Origin: Draconibacterium orientale
Lineage (GTDB): Bacteria; Bacteroidota; Bacteroidia; Bacteroidales; FEN-979
Length of the DNA stretch: 37,469 nucleotides
Reading direction: 5' to 3'
Assembly (NCBI GenBank): GCA_020719165.1
Contig: DYQT01000007.1
Coordinates: forward strand, 1-37,469
Shown: positions 25,763 to 34,435 of the stretch, one piece after another
Position numbering within the stretch: the stretch's first letter is position 1
Layout: each line of letters starts with the position of its first letter
Program-made: the position numbers and the translations under genes
The notes under the pieces: generated by a model
Told to the model about the DNA's origin: nothing
Databases searched by the model: none
Seen by the model: the letters and a program-made list of their open reading frames with translations, nothing else

Positions 25763-27631
25763 ATGAAAAAGAGAAACACATATTCAATTGCTGCTCTGAT
25801 TACAATTCTGATTATAGCAGTTAGCTGTGAAAGAAAAATTGACACCCTGGAATTAGCAACCTATCCGACAACGGCTGATGTTTTCATCGATGGATTTAGT
25901 TCCGGATTGTATTATGCAGCCTATGGAACTTCAAAAGTAACGGCCTTTAGTGTAGATAACGCGGTAAAATACAAAGGAACATCTTCTATGAAGTTTGAAG
26001 TTCCCGATGCAGGCGACCCGAATGGTTCGTATGCAGGGGGAGTTTTTGGAGCAAATCCGGGTCGTGACCTGTCGGGATATACCGTGCTTACTTTTTGGGC
26101 AAAAGCATCGGAACCGGTATCAATTGTCGAGGTAGGCTTTGGCAACGACATGGGAGCGTCAAAATATAAGGTTACCCTCCCCAGTTTAGCCCTTAACTCC
26201 AATTGGATGCAATTTTACATTCCTATTCCCAACCCATCTTTGCTTAAGCAGGAAAATGGCATGTTTTTTTACGCGGCAGCGCCATCATCACAAACCGGCA
26301 AAGGTTATACTTTCTGGATAGATGAACTTAAGTTTGAACAATTGGGGACAATCGCTCATGCCAATTTTGGAATTTTAAACGGGCGTGATTCGATTGAAAA
26401 CAATGCTGAAACCGGTGAAGAATTTCAAATAGCAGATTATTACGCTACTTTTAATCTGCCAACCGGCATCGATCAAAAAGTTAGCTTAGCCGTCTCGTAT
26501 TTCAAATTCACCTCTTCCAATCCCGCTGTTGCGGCTGTTGATGATTTTGGACTGGTTACCGTTGCTGATACCGGTTCGGCGGTCATTACCGCTAAAGTGG
26601 GGGATGTTCCCGCTAAGGGATCATTGACAATCAATGTAACAGGCCAATCAATTGAGCCTACCCAACCGGCTCCGACTCCAACGATTCCGGCCGATAAGGT
26701 AATCTCGTTATTTAGCAACGCCTATACAAATGTGAAGGTGGATACCTGGAATACTCACTGGCTATACTCAACAGCCGAAAATCAGGAGATTAAGATAGAT
26801 GGAGATGATGTAATACGTTATCGCAAACTTAACTTTGTAGGGATTGAGTTTTCATCACAAACCATCGATGCCAGCGGTATGGCTACTTTCCATATCGACT
26901 TATGGACCCCTGATACAACGGTTAATAAAACATTTAAGGTTATGTTAATTGATTTCGGACCCAATGGGGTGTTTGGTGGTGGCGATGATTCTAATTCAGA
27001 GGTTACCATTAGCAGTCCCCCTTTGGCTACTCAAAGCTGGATTGGCCTCAACATTCCTATGTCAAGCTTTACAGGATTAACAGGAAAAGCTCATCTGGCT
27101 CAATTGGTTCTGTCAGGCGATTTGCCAAATGTGTATATTGACAATGTATATTTCTATAATTACGGAACCACACCAACGGAACCAACTACGGCAGCCCCTG
27201 TTCCAACTTTCGGTGCGGCAAATGTTCTCTCTGTATTTAGCAATTCATATACCAACATCGCCGGAACCGACTTTAATCCCAATTGGGGACAAGCCACCGT
27301 TGTTTCGCAAGTTCCCATCGTCGGTAACAATACGTTGAAATATCAGGGATTAAACTATCAGGGAATTCAGTTAGGCAGCAGTCAGAATGTTACTGCCATG
27401 AGTTTTTTGCACCTGGATTTCTGGTCAGCCAATTCAATTTCACTGAGCGTTTTCCTGATCAGCACAGGTCCGGTCGAAAAATCATATATATTAACTGTTC
27501 CTACATCAGGGTGGGCAGGCGTCGACATTCCATTGTCTTCATTTTCGCCTGTGGATTTAGCAGATGTAATTCAATTTAAATTTGTCGGAAATGGAGATAT
27601 TTTTATTGACAATATCTTTTTCCACAAATAA
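25763..27631 (+). CDS. Multi-module surface lipoprotein, putative glucan-binding
   Basis: The 622-residue product has a lipoprotein signal with acylated Cys22 (IIAVSCERK). Modules: a carbohydrate-binding-like beta-sandwich (about 30-190), a bacterial Ig-like Big_2 domain (about 195-292, with SSNPAVAAVDDFGLVTVA), a Pro/Thr linker, and two related modules (about 312-472 and 486-622) that both begin with SLFSNAYTN/SVFSNSYTN and contain the LKYQGLNYQGIQ type motif. No catalytic residues are seen. The design is that of surface glycan-binding proteins, which capture polysaccharide next to hydrolases. It starts 18 bases after the barrel-fusion gene and precedes GH16, so it likely binds beta-1,3-glucan. 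Binding is inferred, not shown. Confidence 0.8.
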   Translation: MKKRNTYSIAALITILIIAVSCERKIDTLELATYPTTADVFIDGFSSGLYYAAYGTSKVTAFSVDNAVKYKGTSSMKFEVPDAGDPNGSYAGGVFGANPGRDLSGYTVLTFWAKASEPVSIVEVGFGNDMGASKYKVTLPSLALNSNWMQFYIPIPNPSLLKQENGMFFYAAAPSSQTGKGYTFWIDELKFEQLGTIAHANFGILNGRDSIENNAETGEEFQIADYYATFNLPTGIDQKVSLAVSYFKFTSSNPAVAAVDDFGLVTVADTGSAVITAKVGDVPAKGSLTINVTGQSIEPTQPAPTPTIPADKVISLFSNAYTNVKVDTWNTHWLYSTAENQEIKIDGDDVIRYRKLNFVGIEFSSQTIDASGMATFHIDLWTPDTTVNKTFKVMLIDFGPNGVFGGGDDSNSEVTISSPPLATQSWIGLNIPMSSFTGLTGKAHLAQLVLSGDLPNVYIDNVYFYNYGTTPTEPTTAAPVPTFGAANVLSVFSNSYTNIAGTDFNPNWGQATVVSQVPIVGNNTLKYQGLNYQGIQLGSSQNVTAMSFLHLDFWSANSISLSVFLISTGPVEKSYILTVPTSGWAGVDIPLSSFSPVDLADVIQFKFVGNGDIFIDNIFFHK

Positions 27632-27670
27632 ATTTCAATCTGATTCAGGTCTTTATAAAAACACAGAGTT

Positions 27671-28513
27671 ATGAAAAATAATAGCAGAATAATTGTTTCA
27701 ATGGCCATACTATCCTTTTTGTTCATTACACTTTCGGGATGTAAAAAAGAGACTGGTCAAAAACTTGAGCAACGGAATTATCAGCTGGTTTGGAGCGATG
27801 AATTCAACGGTACCGTTGGAGAATCGCCGGATACTACGAAATGGACATTTGATATTGGAGTTGGGCCGAACAACGACGGCTGGGGAAACGCGGAATTGGA
27901 ATATTACACCAGTCGCCCTGTCAATGCATCTATAGACAGCAACGCTAATTTGGCAATTACCGCCAGAAGTGAGTTGTATTCCGGGTCAGCTTTCACCTCT
28001 GCACGTATTAAAACAACAGGATTATTTGAACAATCCTATGGACGTTTTGAAGCGCGCATTAAAGCGCCCTGGGGACCCGGCATTTGGCCTGCATTCTGGT
28101 TGCTTGGCGGAGATGTAGGAACTATTGGATGGCCGCAATGCGGAGAAATTGACATCATGGAGATCAGGGGGCAGAAACCAAACATTATGAATGGCACGTT
28201 ACATGGTCCGGGGTATTCGGGCTCTGGTGGAATTACAAAAAGCTTTGCTTTTGAAAATGCCAGATTTGACGTTGATTTCCATCTGTTTGCTGTTGAATGG
28301 GGAAAAGATTATATAGATTTCTTCGTTGACAAAACCCTGTATCAAAGGATTACGCCTGATAACGTAACGGGAAACTGGGTTTTTGATCATCCTTTTTTTA
28401 TCATTCTGAATGTTGCCGTGGGTGGTAATTATGTAGGTTTTCCTACCAGCCAAACTCCTTTTCCTCAAACGATGCTGGTGGATTATGTTAAAGTTTACAA
28501 GGAGGTAAATTAA
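27671..28513 (+). CDS. GH16 laminarinase-like endo-beta-1,3-glucanase lipoprotein
   Basis: The 280-residue lipoprotein (lipobox LSGC, Cys24) is a complete GH16 domain. The catalytic motif GEIDIMEIRG gives nucleophile Glu159, Asp161 and acid/base Glu164. WSDEFNG near the start, YYTSRPVNA, GRFEARIKAPWGPGIWPAFW and VDYVKVYK at the end are typical of the laminarinase-type subfamily. It would cut internal beta-1,3 bonds of laminarin or similar glucans. A short region between the lipid anchor and the domain and a surface location next to the binding lipoprotein fit the first step of degradation. Closely spaced with both neighbours (39 and 25 bases). Confidence 0.92.
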   Translation: MKNNSRIIVSMAILSFLFITLSGCKKETGQKLEQRNYQLVWSDEFNGTVGESPDTTKWTFDIGVGPNNDGWGNAELEYYTSRPVNASIDSNANLAITARSELYSGSAFTSARIKTTGLFEQSYGRFEARIKAPWGPGIWPAFWLLGGDVGTIGWPQCGEIDIMEIRGQKPNIMNGTLHGPGYSGSGGITKSFAFENARFDVDFHLFAVEWGKDYIDFFVDKTLYQRITPDNVTGNWVFDHPFFIILNVAVGGNYVGFPTSQTPFPQTMLVDYVKVYKEVN

Positions 28514-28538
28514 TCAATATCCTGTAAAAACGAAGACG

Positions 28539-30026
28539 ATGAGATTCGGAATTTTTTTAGCCATTTCTCTTATACCTGTTTTAATGAGTTGTAATTTGAA
28601 GCAAAAAAAATTGTCGGTCGAAGTATTTGAAACTTCTGCCAGTGGCAATAAGCTCAAAAGAATAACGGAATTTAATTCAGGAGGCGAGATTGTAGCTCTT
28701 AATTTGTTGCCCGGCGCTAAATTTCAAACCATAACCGGGTTTGGCGGTTCGTTTACAGAATCGTCGGCCTATTTGCTCAATAAATTAAGTAAGAAAAACC
28801 GGGAATTAATTTTAGATGCCTATTTCGGTGAAGGAGGCTCCCGATACTCCTTAACACGTACGCATATCAGTTCGTGCGATTTTTCATTGAAAAATTATTC
28901 TTATGCACCCATAAAAGGGGATAAAGAGCTAAAGCATTTTTCGATCGAAGAGGACCGGGATGACATCATTCCGATGATCAGGGACGCCATGAGCCATTCC
29001 AAAGATGAATTTAAAATTATTGCTTCACCTTGGACAGCACCACCGTGGATGAAAGACAACAACGATTGGCGGGGAGGTAAATTACTGCCCGAATATTACG
29101 ACAGTTGGGCCTTGTTCTTTTCAAAGTACCTGACCGAATATAAAAAGGAGGGTGTTGAAATTTGGGGCATTACCGTTGAGAATGAACCGCTCGGGTGTGG
29201 AAACAATTGGGAAAGTATGATTTACACACCCGACGAAATGGTTTATTTCGTGAAAAATCATCTCAGTCCAAAACTGGAAGCTGACGGCCATGATGTAAAA
29301 ATTCTGGCTTATGACCAGAACCGTGGAGAACCATTGGAAGAATGGGCAAAAGTGATTTACAAAGATGATTCGTCATCAAAATATTTCGATGGCTTTGCCA
29401 TACACTGGTATGCAAGCACCTATGATTGGCTTCCCAAGTCGTTGAATTTCACTCATGATATGGCACCCGGGAAACACCTTATTCAAACTGAAGCATGTGT
29501 TGATTCGGAAGTGCCTCATTGGCAGGAGGATGAGTGGTATTGGGCGGAAGAAGCAACCGATTGGGGTTGGGACTGGGCACCTGCTGATGAGAAAAGTCTT
29601 CATCCAAAATATGTTCCGGTATATCGCTATGCCCGGGATATTATCGGTTGCATGAATAACTGGGTTGATGGCTGGGTTGACTGGAATATGGTTTTAGACA
29701 GACAGGGCGGCCCCAACTGGTTTAAAAACTGGTGTGTTGCACCTGTCATCGTTGATCCGGAGAGGGACGAAGTTTACTTTACACCGTTATACTACACCCT
29801 GGCCCATTTCAGTAAATATATCCGCCCTGGCGCAGTGCGTATTGGATTTGAAAATCCGGACACCTCTTTGATGGTAACAGCAGCCCAAAATCCCGACGGA
29901 TCTATTGCCGTGGTAATTTTAAATATGAACCCGGAGTTAAAAAACATTAAACTTTCAGTCGGAGATCGTTCGGTTGAAGTGCAGATTAGCGCCCGGGCTA
30001 TACAGACGATCGTCGTTTTGCTTTAA
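28539..30026 (+). CDS. GH30 family glucosidase/beta-1,6-glucanase-like lipoprotein
   Basis: The 495-residue protein has a lipobox (VLMSC, Cys18) and a GH30 domain with the side beta-structure. GFGGSFTESSAYLL starts the domain, acid/base Glu216 lies in TVENEPLG, nucleophile Glu318 in IQTEACVDSE, and WVDWNMVLDRQGGPNW is the family motif before the C-terminal beta-sandwich. GH30 members include glucosylceramidases and beta-1,6-glucanases; beside a GH16 laminarinase, removal of beta-1,6 side branches of laminarin is the likely job. That specificity is inferred from context. The fold and catalytic pair are clear. Confidence 0.88.
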   Translation: MRFGIFLAISLIPVLMSCNLKQKKLSVEVFETSASGNKLKRITEFNSGGEIVALNLLPGAKFQTITGFGGSFTESSAYLLNKLSKKNRELILDAYFGEGGSRYSLTRTHISSCDFSLKNYSYAPIKGDKELKHFSIEEDRDDIIPMIRDAMSHSKDEFKIIASPWTAPPWMKDNNDWRGGKLLPEYYDSWALFFSKYLTEYKKEGVEIWGITVENEPLGCGNNWESMIYTPDEMVYFVKNHLSPKLEADGHDVKILAYDQNRGEPLEEWAKVIYKDDSSSKYFDGFAIHWYASTYDWLPKSLNFTHDMAPGKHLIQTEACVDSEVPHWQEDEWYWAEEATDWGWDWAPADEKSLHPKYVPVYRYARDIIGCMNNWVDGWVDWNMVLDRQGGPNWFKNWCVAPVIVDPERDEVYFTPLYYTLAHFSKYIRPGAVRIGFENPDTSLMVTAAQNPDGSIAVVILNMNPELKNIKLSVGDRSVEVQISARAIQTIVVLL

Positions 30027-30179
30027 AAAGAGCCTCTTAAAATTTCCGTGAATGTATTCTGATCATATAATCGCATGATGGGAATAGCCCGTTTCCGCCT
30101 TTCTTCGATTCCCGGGGAACGGGGTCAAATTATTAAGGGGAGAGGTAAAGACTCAACACCTTTCATCCATATCGGAATA

Positions 30180-31148
30180 ATGAAAAAGAATTTTGTGTTT
30201 CTGTTGTTAATCATCCCCGTTTTAGCAAGCAGTCAAAAAAACAGTTCAATAATGACACATATACTGAAAAACAGGAACCTTGAAATTCGAATTGACCTGC
30301 CATTGGCAAATTATAACTTTTCAAGATTTGACTGGACGGGTAAAATTACATCCCTGAAATATAAAAATATCCAAATTTCCGGCTTGGAGAAAATAATCAA
30401 TGAAGGTGATCATGAAGATGATAACAAATATGGCAAAGGTTTTTATAATGAATTTGGCATTAATGAAGCCATTGGCTATGATGAAACCCTGGAAGGTGAT
30501 TGGTTTCATAAAATTGGTATCGGGCTATTGAAAAAAGAGGGAGAAGTATATCTGTTCAGCAGGAGTTATGAAATTCAGCCCGCCAGGTTTAACGTTACAA
30601 CCAACAATGATAAAATAATAATCAGTTGTATATCGAAGAACGTTTATGGTTATTCGTATGTTTTAAAAAAGGAAGTTGAATTATTAGAAAGTGGATTTAT
30701 CATTAAATACTATTTAAAAAATACAGGCGAAAAAAACATTAAGACCAATGAATATGTCCACAATTTTCTAGCCATTAACAAAGAATTGATCGGTATTGAT
30801 TACATTCTTAAATTTCCATTTTATATAAGGCCCGCGCTATTTGATGGAAATGTGAATCCTGAAGGAAAAGTTGAAATTGGTCACAAGGAAATCACGTTTA
30901 AGGATACGATGAACGAACAATTCTTTTTTAGCAATCTTTCAGGCAGTGAAAATGTTGATGCAAACTGGGAATTATTAGACACAAAGAATAAAATTGGCAT
31001 TTGTGAAACCGGAAGTTTTAAAACAACTCAGGTAAATCTATGGGGATGGAAACATGTTATTAGCCCGGAGTTATTCTTTGACATTAACATTAAACCCGGT
31101 GAGGAAATAAAATGGTCCAGAACGTATGATGTGTTTGAAATAGATTGA
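30180..31148 (+). CDS. Exported mutarotase-like protein
   Basis: I place the start at ATG 30180, which begins a signal peptide (KKNFVFLLLIIPVLASSQ); an in-frame ATG at 30075 would add 35 residues unlike a protein start. The mature protein of about 300 residues is all-beta and resembles the galactose-mutarotase/aldose-1-epimerase superfamily, with LEIRIDLPLANY, WTGKITSLKY and the histidine motif NEYVHNFLAI. Not all catalytic residues of true mutarotases can be confirmed by eye. It may convert anomers of released sugars in the periplasm, or be a binding or lyase-like relative. It is followed after 53 bases by a GPH transporter gene. Confidence 0.6.
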   Translation: MKKNFVFLLLIIPVLASSQKNSSIMTHILKNRNLEIRIDLPLANYNFSRFDWTGKITSLKYKNIQISGLEKIINEGDHEDDNKYGKGFYNEFGINEAIGYDETLEGDWFHKIGIGLLKKEGEVYLFSRSYEIQPARFNVTTNNDKIIISCISKNVYGYSYVLKKEVELLESGFIIKYYLKNTGEKNIKTNEYVHNFLAINKELIGIDYILKFPFYIRPALFDGNVNPEGKVEIGHKEITFKDTMNEQFFFSNLSGSENVDANWELLDTKNKIGICETGSFKTTQVNLWGWKHVISPELFFDINIKPGEEIKWSRTYDVFEID

Positions 31149-31201
31149 AAATAGGCGAAGAGCAATAGCGACAAATTGAACCAACAAGAAATGAGTTTAA
31201 T

Positions 31202-32557
31202 ATGATGGAAATGAATGCGGAAAAACTATCACTAAAAGAAAAAGTCGGGTATAGTTTGGGCGATACCGCTTCTCACTTTGTTTGGGATATGGTTGGATTC
31301 TGGCTCCTGTTTTTTTATACCGATGTGTATGGGATTTCCGCTGCTGCCGCAGGAACCATTATGTTAGTTGCCCGTTTCTGGGACATGGCCATCGATCCGG
31401 TGATTGGCATTGTTTCTGACAGGACCAATACCCGTTTGGGAAAATTCCGACCCTATATTTTATTCGGAGCCATTCCCTATGCAATTTTGGCGGTACTCAC
31501 TTTTGCAACCCCAAACTTTGGGGAGGCAGGTAAGATTGTTTATGCCGGTGCAACCTATGTGCTTTTAATGACTGCTTATGCAGCCATAAACCTGCCTTAT
31601 TCTGCGCTTGGAGCAGTAATGACTGATGATACTTACGAACGGGCAGGCTTAAACACTTACCGGTTTATTGCAGGCTTCACCGGGCAATTTGTTGTGACCG
31701 GACTGGCATTGACTTTAGCCGAATTTTTCGGCAATGGCGACAAGGCACAAGGTTTTCAATATACGGTTTTGCTTTTTGCTGGATTAAGCCTGATATTCTT
31801 CTTCATCACATTCAAAACAACCAAAGAACGCGTTCAGCCACCTAAAAAGCAGGTGAATTCGCTGGTTGAGGATGTCAGAAACCTGTTTAACAACAAAGCA
31901 TGGATCATTCTGGCCATGGTAGGCATTATTTCATTCATCATGTTTGCCATGCAAAATGCGGCCATTGCCTATTATTTCAAATATTACCTTGGAAGGGAGA
32001 ACAATGTTCAGCTTTTCAACGTGATTGGGACTGTGGCACTGATTGTTGCCTTGCCACTATCAAAACCACTGGCCAAAAGATTTGGCAATAAAAACGTATT
32101 TATCGGCAGTTCTCTGATCTCCGGGTTGTTTTTTATACTGATTTACATCGCCGGTAAAGATAATCTCACCACCATTTATGTGTTTAACATAATTGCCAAA
32201 ATGGCATATGCACCTGCTGTTCCGCTGCTTTGGACCATGATTGCCGATTCGGCTGATTATGGCGAATGGACCACCGGACGCCGTTCAACAGGACTCTATT
32301 TTTCAGCTGCGGTATTTGCTCAGAAAGCAGGCTGGGGAATTGGCGCTGCCGTGGCAGGTTGGATTTTAGCTGCATCCGGTTTCGTGCCGAATCTTATCCA
32401 GAATAATACTGCCATTACCGGAATAAAATTGCTTGTATCCGTTATTCCGGGAATCTTATACATGTCATGTGCCGTGTTTATGATCTTTTACAGGATCGAT
32501 ACCAAAACCACTGCCTTGATGAAAAAAGAGCTGGGCGCAAGAAGGGAAAACGAATAG
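31202..32557 (+). CDS. Second GPH-family sugar:cation symporter
   Basis: The 451-residue protein has about twelve transmembrane segments and the GPH signature AIDPVIGIVSDRTNTRLGKF (about 63-82). It opens with LKEKVGYSLGDTASHFVWDM, which is typical of the MelB/XynB-like branch. It differs clearly from the symporter at 21076, so the locus has two distinct inner-membrane importers, perhaps for different products (for example beta-1,3 oligomers and beta-1,6-linked disaccharides). It is the last gene of the sugar locus; the next gene is convergent, 38 bases away, and no strong terminator hairpin is visible between them. Confidence 0.88.
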   Translation: MMEMNAEKLSLKEKVGYSLGDTASHFVWDMVGFWLLFFYTDVYGISAAAAGTIMLVARFWDMAIDPVIGIVSDRTNTRLGKFRPYILFGAIPYAILAVLTFATPNFGEAGKIVYAGATYVLLMTAYAAINLPYSALGAVMTDDTYERAGLNTYRFIAGFTGQFVVTGLALTLAEFFGNGDKAQGFQYTVLLFAGLSLIFFFITFKTTKERVQPPKKQVNSLVEDVRNLFNNKAWIILAMVGIISFIMFAMQNAAIAYYFKYYLGRENNVQLFNVIGTVALIVALPLSKPLAKRFGNKNVFIGSSLISGLFFILIYIAGKDNLTTIYVFNIIAKMAYAPAVPLLWTMIADSADYGEWTTGRRSTGLYFSAAVFAQKAGWGIGAAVAGWILAASGFVPNLIQNNTAITGIKLLVSVIPGILYMSCAVFMIFYRIDTKTTALMKKELGARRENE

Positions 32558-32595
32558 CGCATTTTCGATCATCGGCGGAAGCACCGGCGGCGTTG

Positions 32596-33636
32596 TCACT
32601 TATCAATAAAACCAATGATCCATGAGGTTGGAGCCTGCAGATAGTCGTGTTCATTGATCGCCACCACCTCGGCATAATGCCCGATGTATGCCGACACTGC
32701 CGGCTCGGCCTCGGCCATTTCTGTAGCCGTAGCCCAGGTTTCGGACGAATAATCTGATTGCAGCAGTTTGTGAACCGAGACGGGAACTGCGTTCAGGTTG
32801 AGTACCTTGTTATAAAAATCAGCGCCTTCATCTGAAAAACCCGGCATATCGAGTTCAGTATGGATAATCATCATCGGAGGCATGGATGTATGAAGAAAAA
32901 ATGACGGTGAAACCTGGTTTACAACCGGAGTGTCCCAACTGCCAAATGCATCCTGGATCATGACGCGGTACATCATCACTTCTGACGGGGCAAGTCCCCA
33001 AGGATTTTCGGAAAGAGATACCAGGTTGTTCAGCGTATAGGGCGCGCTCATGGAGATCACACCCCTGATCATCGAAACATTACAGCCATGTGAGCTAAGG
33101 TAACTGGTATCTGTAACCAGGAGCGACACCAGATGCGCTCCGGCCGATTGTCCAAAGAGGTACAATGCTGTTCGGTCGCCTCCGTAACGGCCAATGTTTG
33201 CCTCCACCCAGCTGAAGGCAGCTGCCAGATCGTTCATGTGATCGGGGTGAATGGCATTCCCCTGCAGGGAGTCGGAAAGCCGGTAGTTGATGACAACGAC
33301 TGTGTAGCCTGGTTTACCACACAGCGTTCGCCCAAGGGTTTCGTACATGTTTTTATCCCCCTGGCGCCAGGCACCACCGGGGACGAACACAACTACTTTG
33401 GCTGCTACTGCCGACGACAGATGATACACGTCCAGCGAATGTCGCGCTGAAGTATCTCCCTGGATGTAAGGAATTCCGGTTTCTCTGAGAATGCTGGCTT
33501 CAATTTCCGGCTGAGTCTCCTTCTCCGAGCAGGCAACCATCAGGAGCGCCAGCAGCGCTATCATGGTTAATGGGACGTGGAAATAACATAATGCTTTCTT
33601 CACAACTCGTTTGGTTAAAAGTGAAAATTGCTGCAA
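32596..33636 (-). CDS. Alpha/beta-hydrolase lipoprotein, esterase-like
   Basis: The 346-residue protein carries a lipoprotein signal (ALLALLMVACSE, Cys36) after an N-terminal basic stretch; a later internal start is possible. It is an alpha/beta hydrolase of the carbohydrate-esterase/kynurenine-formamidase-like group: nucleophile Ser164 in FGQSAGAHLV, candidate acid Asp263 and His330 in NEHDYL. The oxyanion motif usually written HGGxW reads VPGGAW (86-90), with proline in place of histidine. The substrate is unknown; deacetylation of polysaccharides is one option. It is convergent with the sugar locus and so not part of that operon. Confidence 0.78.
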   Translation of the reverse strand: MQQFSLLTKRVVKKALCYFHVPLTMIALLALLMVACSEKETQPEIEASILRETGIPYIQGDTSARHSLDVYHLSSAVAAKVVVFVPGGAWRQGDKNMYETLGRTLCGKPGYTVVVINYRLSDSLQGNAIHPDHMNDLAAAFSWVEANIGRYGGDRTALYLFGQSAGAHLVSLLVTDTSYLSSHGCNVSMIRGVISMSAPYTLNNLVSLSENPWGLAPSEVMMYRVMIQDAFGSWDTPVVNQVSPSFFLHTSMPPMMIIHTELDMPGFSDEGADFYNKVLNLNAVPVSVHKLLQSDYSSETWATATEMAEAEPAVSAYIGHYAEVVAINEHDYLQAPTSWIIGFIDK

Positions 33637-33638
33637 TA

Positions 33639-33833
33639 TTAGCGTTTTTTAGAACCGTGCTCAACCAATTTAAACAGACGGAATAATTTTCTATGCAAAC
33701 CGTGAATTATGCTCCATGAACGGCTGCTTCCGGTTTTCTCCTTCTGAAGGTCAAGTTCCTGCAGATTAAGATCACTGGCATCGATTTTACCGGCATCGAA
33801 ACGTTCTCTGTAAATGGCAAAATTTTCAGCCAT
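33639..33833 (-). pseudogene. Short TolC-like C-terminal remnant or small protein
   Basis: The frame of 64 codons (ATG at 33833; a GTG at 33845 is also in frame) reads AENFAIYRERFDAGKIDASD, then LNLQELDLQKEKTGSS, which resembles the repeat near the C terminus of TolC-type outer-membrane efflux proteins (IY-x-ERF-x-x-G-x-I-x-x-x-LN). The rest of such a protein is absent upstream. It ends two bases before the start of the esterase gene. It is either a decayed fragment or a chance frame; the similarity is from memory and short. Confidence 0.3.
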
Positions 33834-33845
33834 CAAATATATCAC

Positions 33846-34103
33846 AAGAGAGCATGCTGCAGTTATACAAAAGTGTTCAACCGGGATTAAATAAAAATTG
33901 AAAATTCTGATGAACCAGACTGTAAAATCAGGTATATTTATCGAGTTATAAACGCAGTAAAACCATGATGTATTTTCTGTTATTGGTGATGACTTTTTTG
34001 GTTTGATGAAATTTGATGGTCAATAACACCGGACTAAAGTATACAGATACTCCGGTTTCTCCTCATGAGGACATTTTAAATTGGAAATACAATATAAGAG
34101 AAC
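33846..34103. other. Gap with no supported gene
   Basis: This AT-rich stretch of 258 bases lies between the TolC-like remnant and the amidase pseudogene. It holds a 13-codon plus-strand frame (MMYFLLLVMTFLV, from 33968) that looks like the start of a signal peptide but stops at once. I see no RNA gene, terminator or promoter that I could support. Confidence 0.4.
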
Positions 34104-34425
34104 ATGAAAAAAGCTTTGACAATATTCGGATTAATATCAATCGTCTCTCTATTCAGCGACTTGATTTATAACGCAAAGGCTTGTTCGAAAATTTCATAAG
34201 CAAAAACGGCTTGGTGAATGTTTCGGCCCGCAATTTTGACTTCTTTACTGCCGGCGATGGTGTAATTCGATTCAACCCGGCAGGAACAGCAGGGCAGGCT
34301 CAATATACTCCCCCAAACTGTCAACCACTGAAATGGACGAGGAAATATGCCTCTGTAACATTCAATCTTACCATTGCAAAAACCAAATCGCCTAATGATG
34401 GTGATTACGAAGCTGTGGTTTTTCA
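34104..34425 (+). pseudogene. Linear amide C-N hydrolase (choloylglycine hydrolase family) remnant
   Basis: ATG 34104 starts a signal peptide (KKALTIFGLISIVSLFSD) that leads into NAKACSKIS and a TAA. In the next frame the family continues: ISKNGLVNVSARNFDFFTA, then PLKWTRKYASVTFN, which matches the Ntn-hydrolase pattern in which a mature N-terminal Cys (here Cys27 of KACS) is followed by a xGRNxDF motif and KW-x-S-KYGSVTFN. A one-base frameshift falls at about 34190-34197. Similarity fades after EAVVF near 34425, where the capA gene begins on the other strand. At about 105 residues against some 330 for the family, the gene is truncated as well as frameshifted. Confidence 0.65.
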
Positions 34426-34435
34426 CCGTGGCAAA

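Noticed and set aside
32558-32595. Bidirectional terminator between the second symporter and the esterase gene
   Set aside because: The GC-rich GGCGGAAGCACCGGCGG stretch does not form a good stem with a T run.
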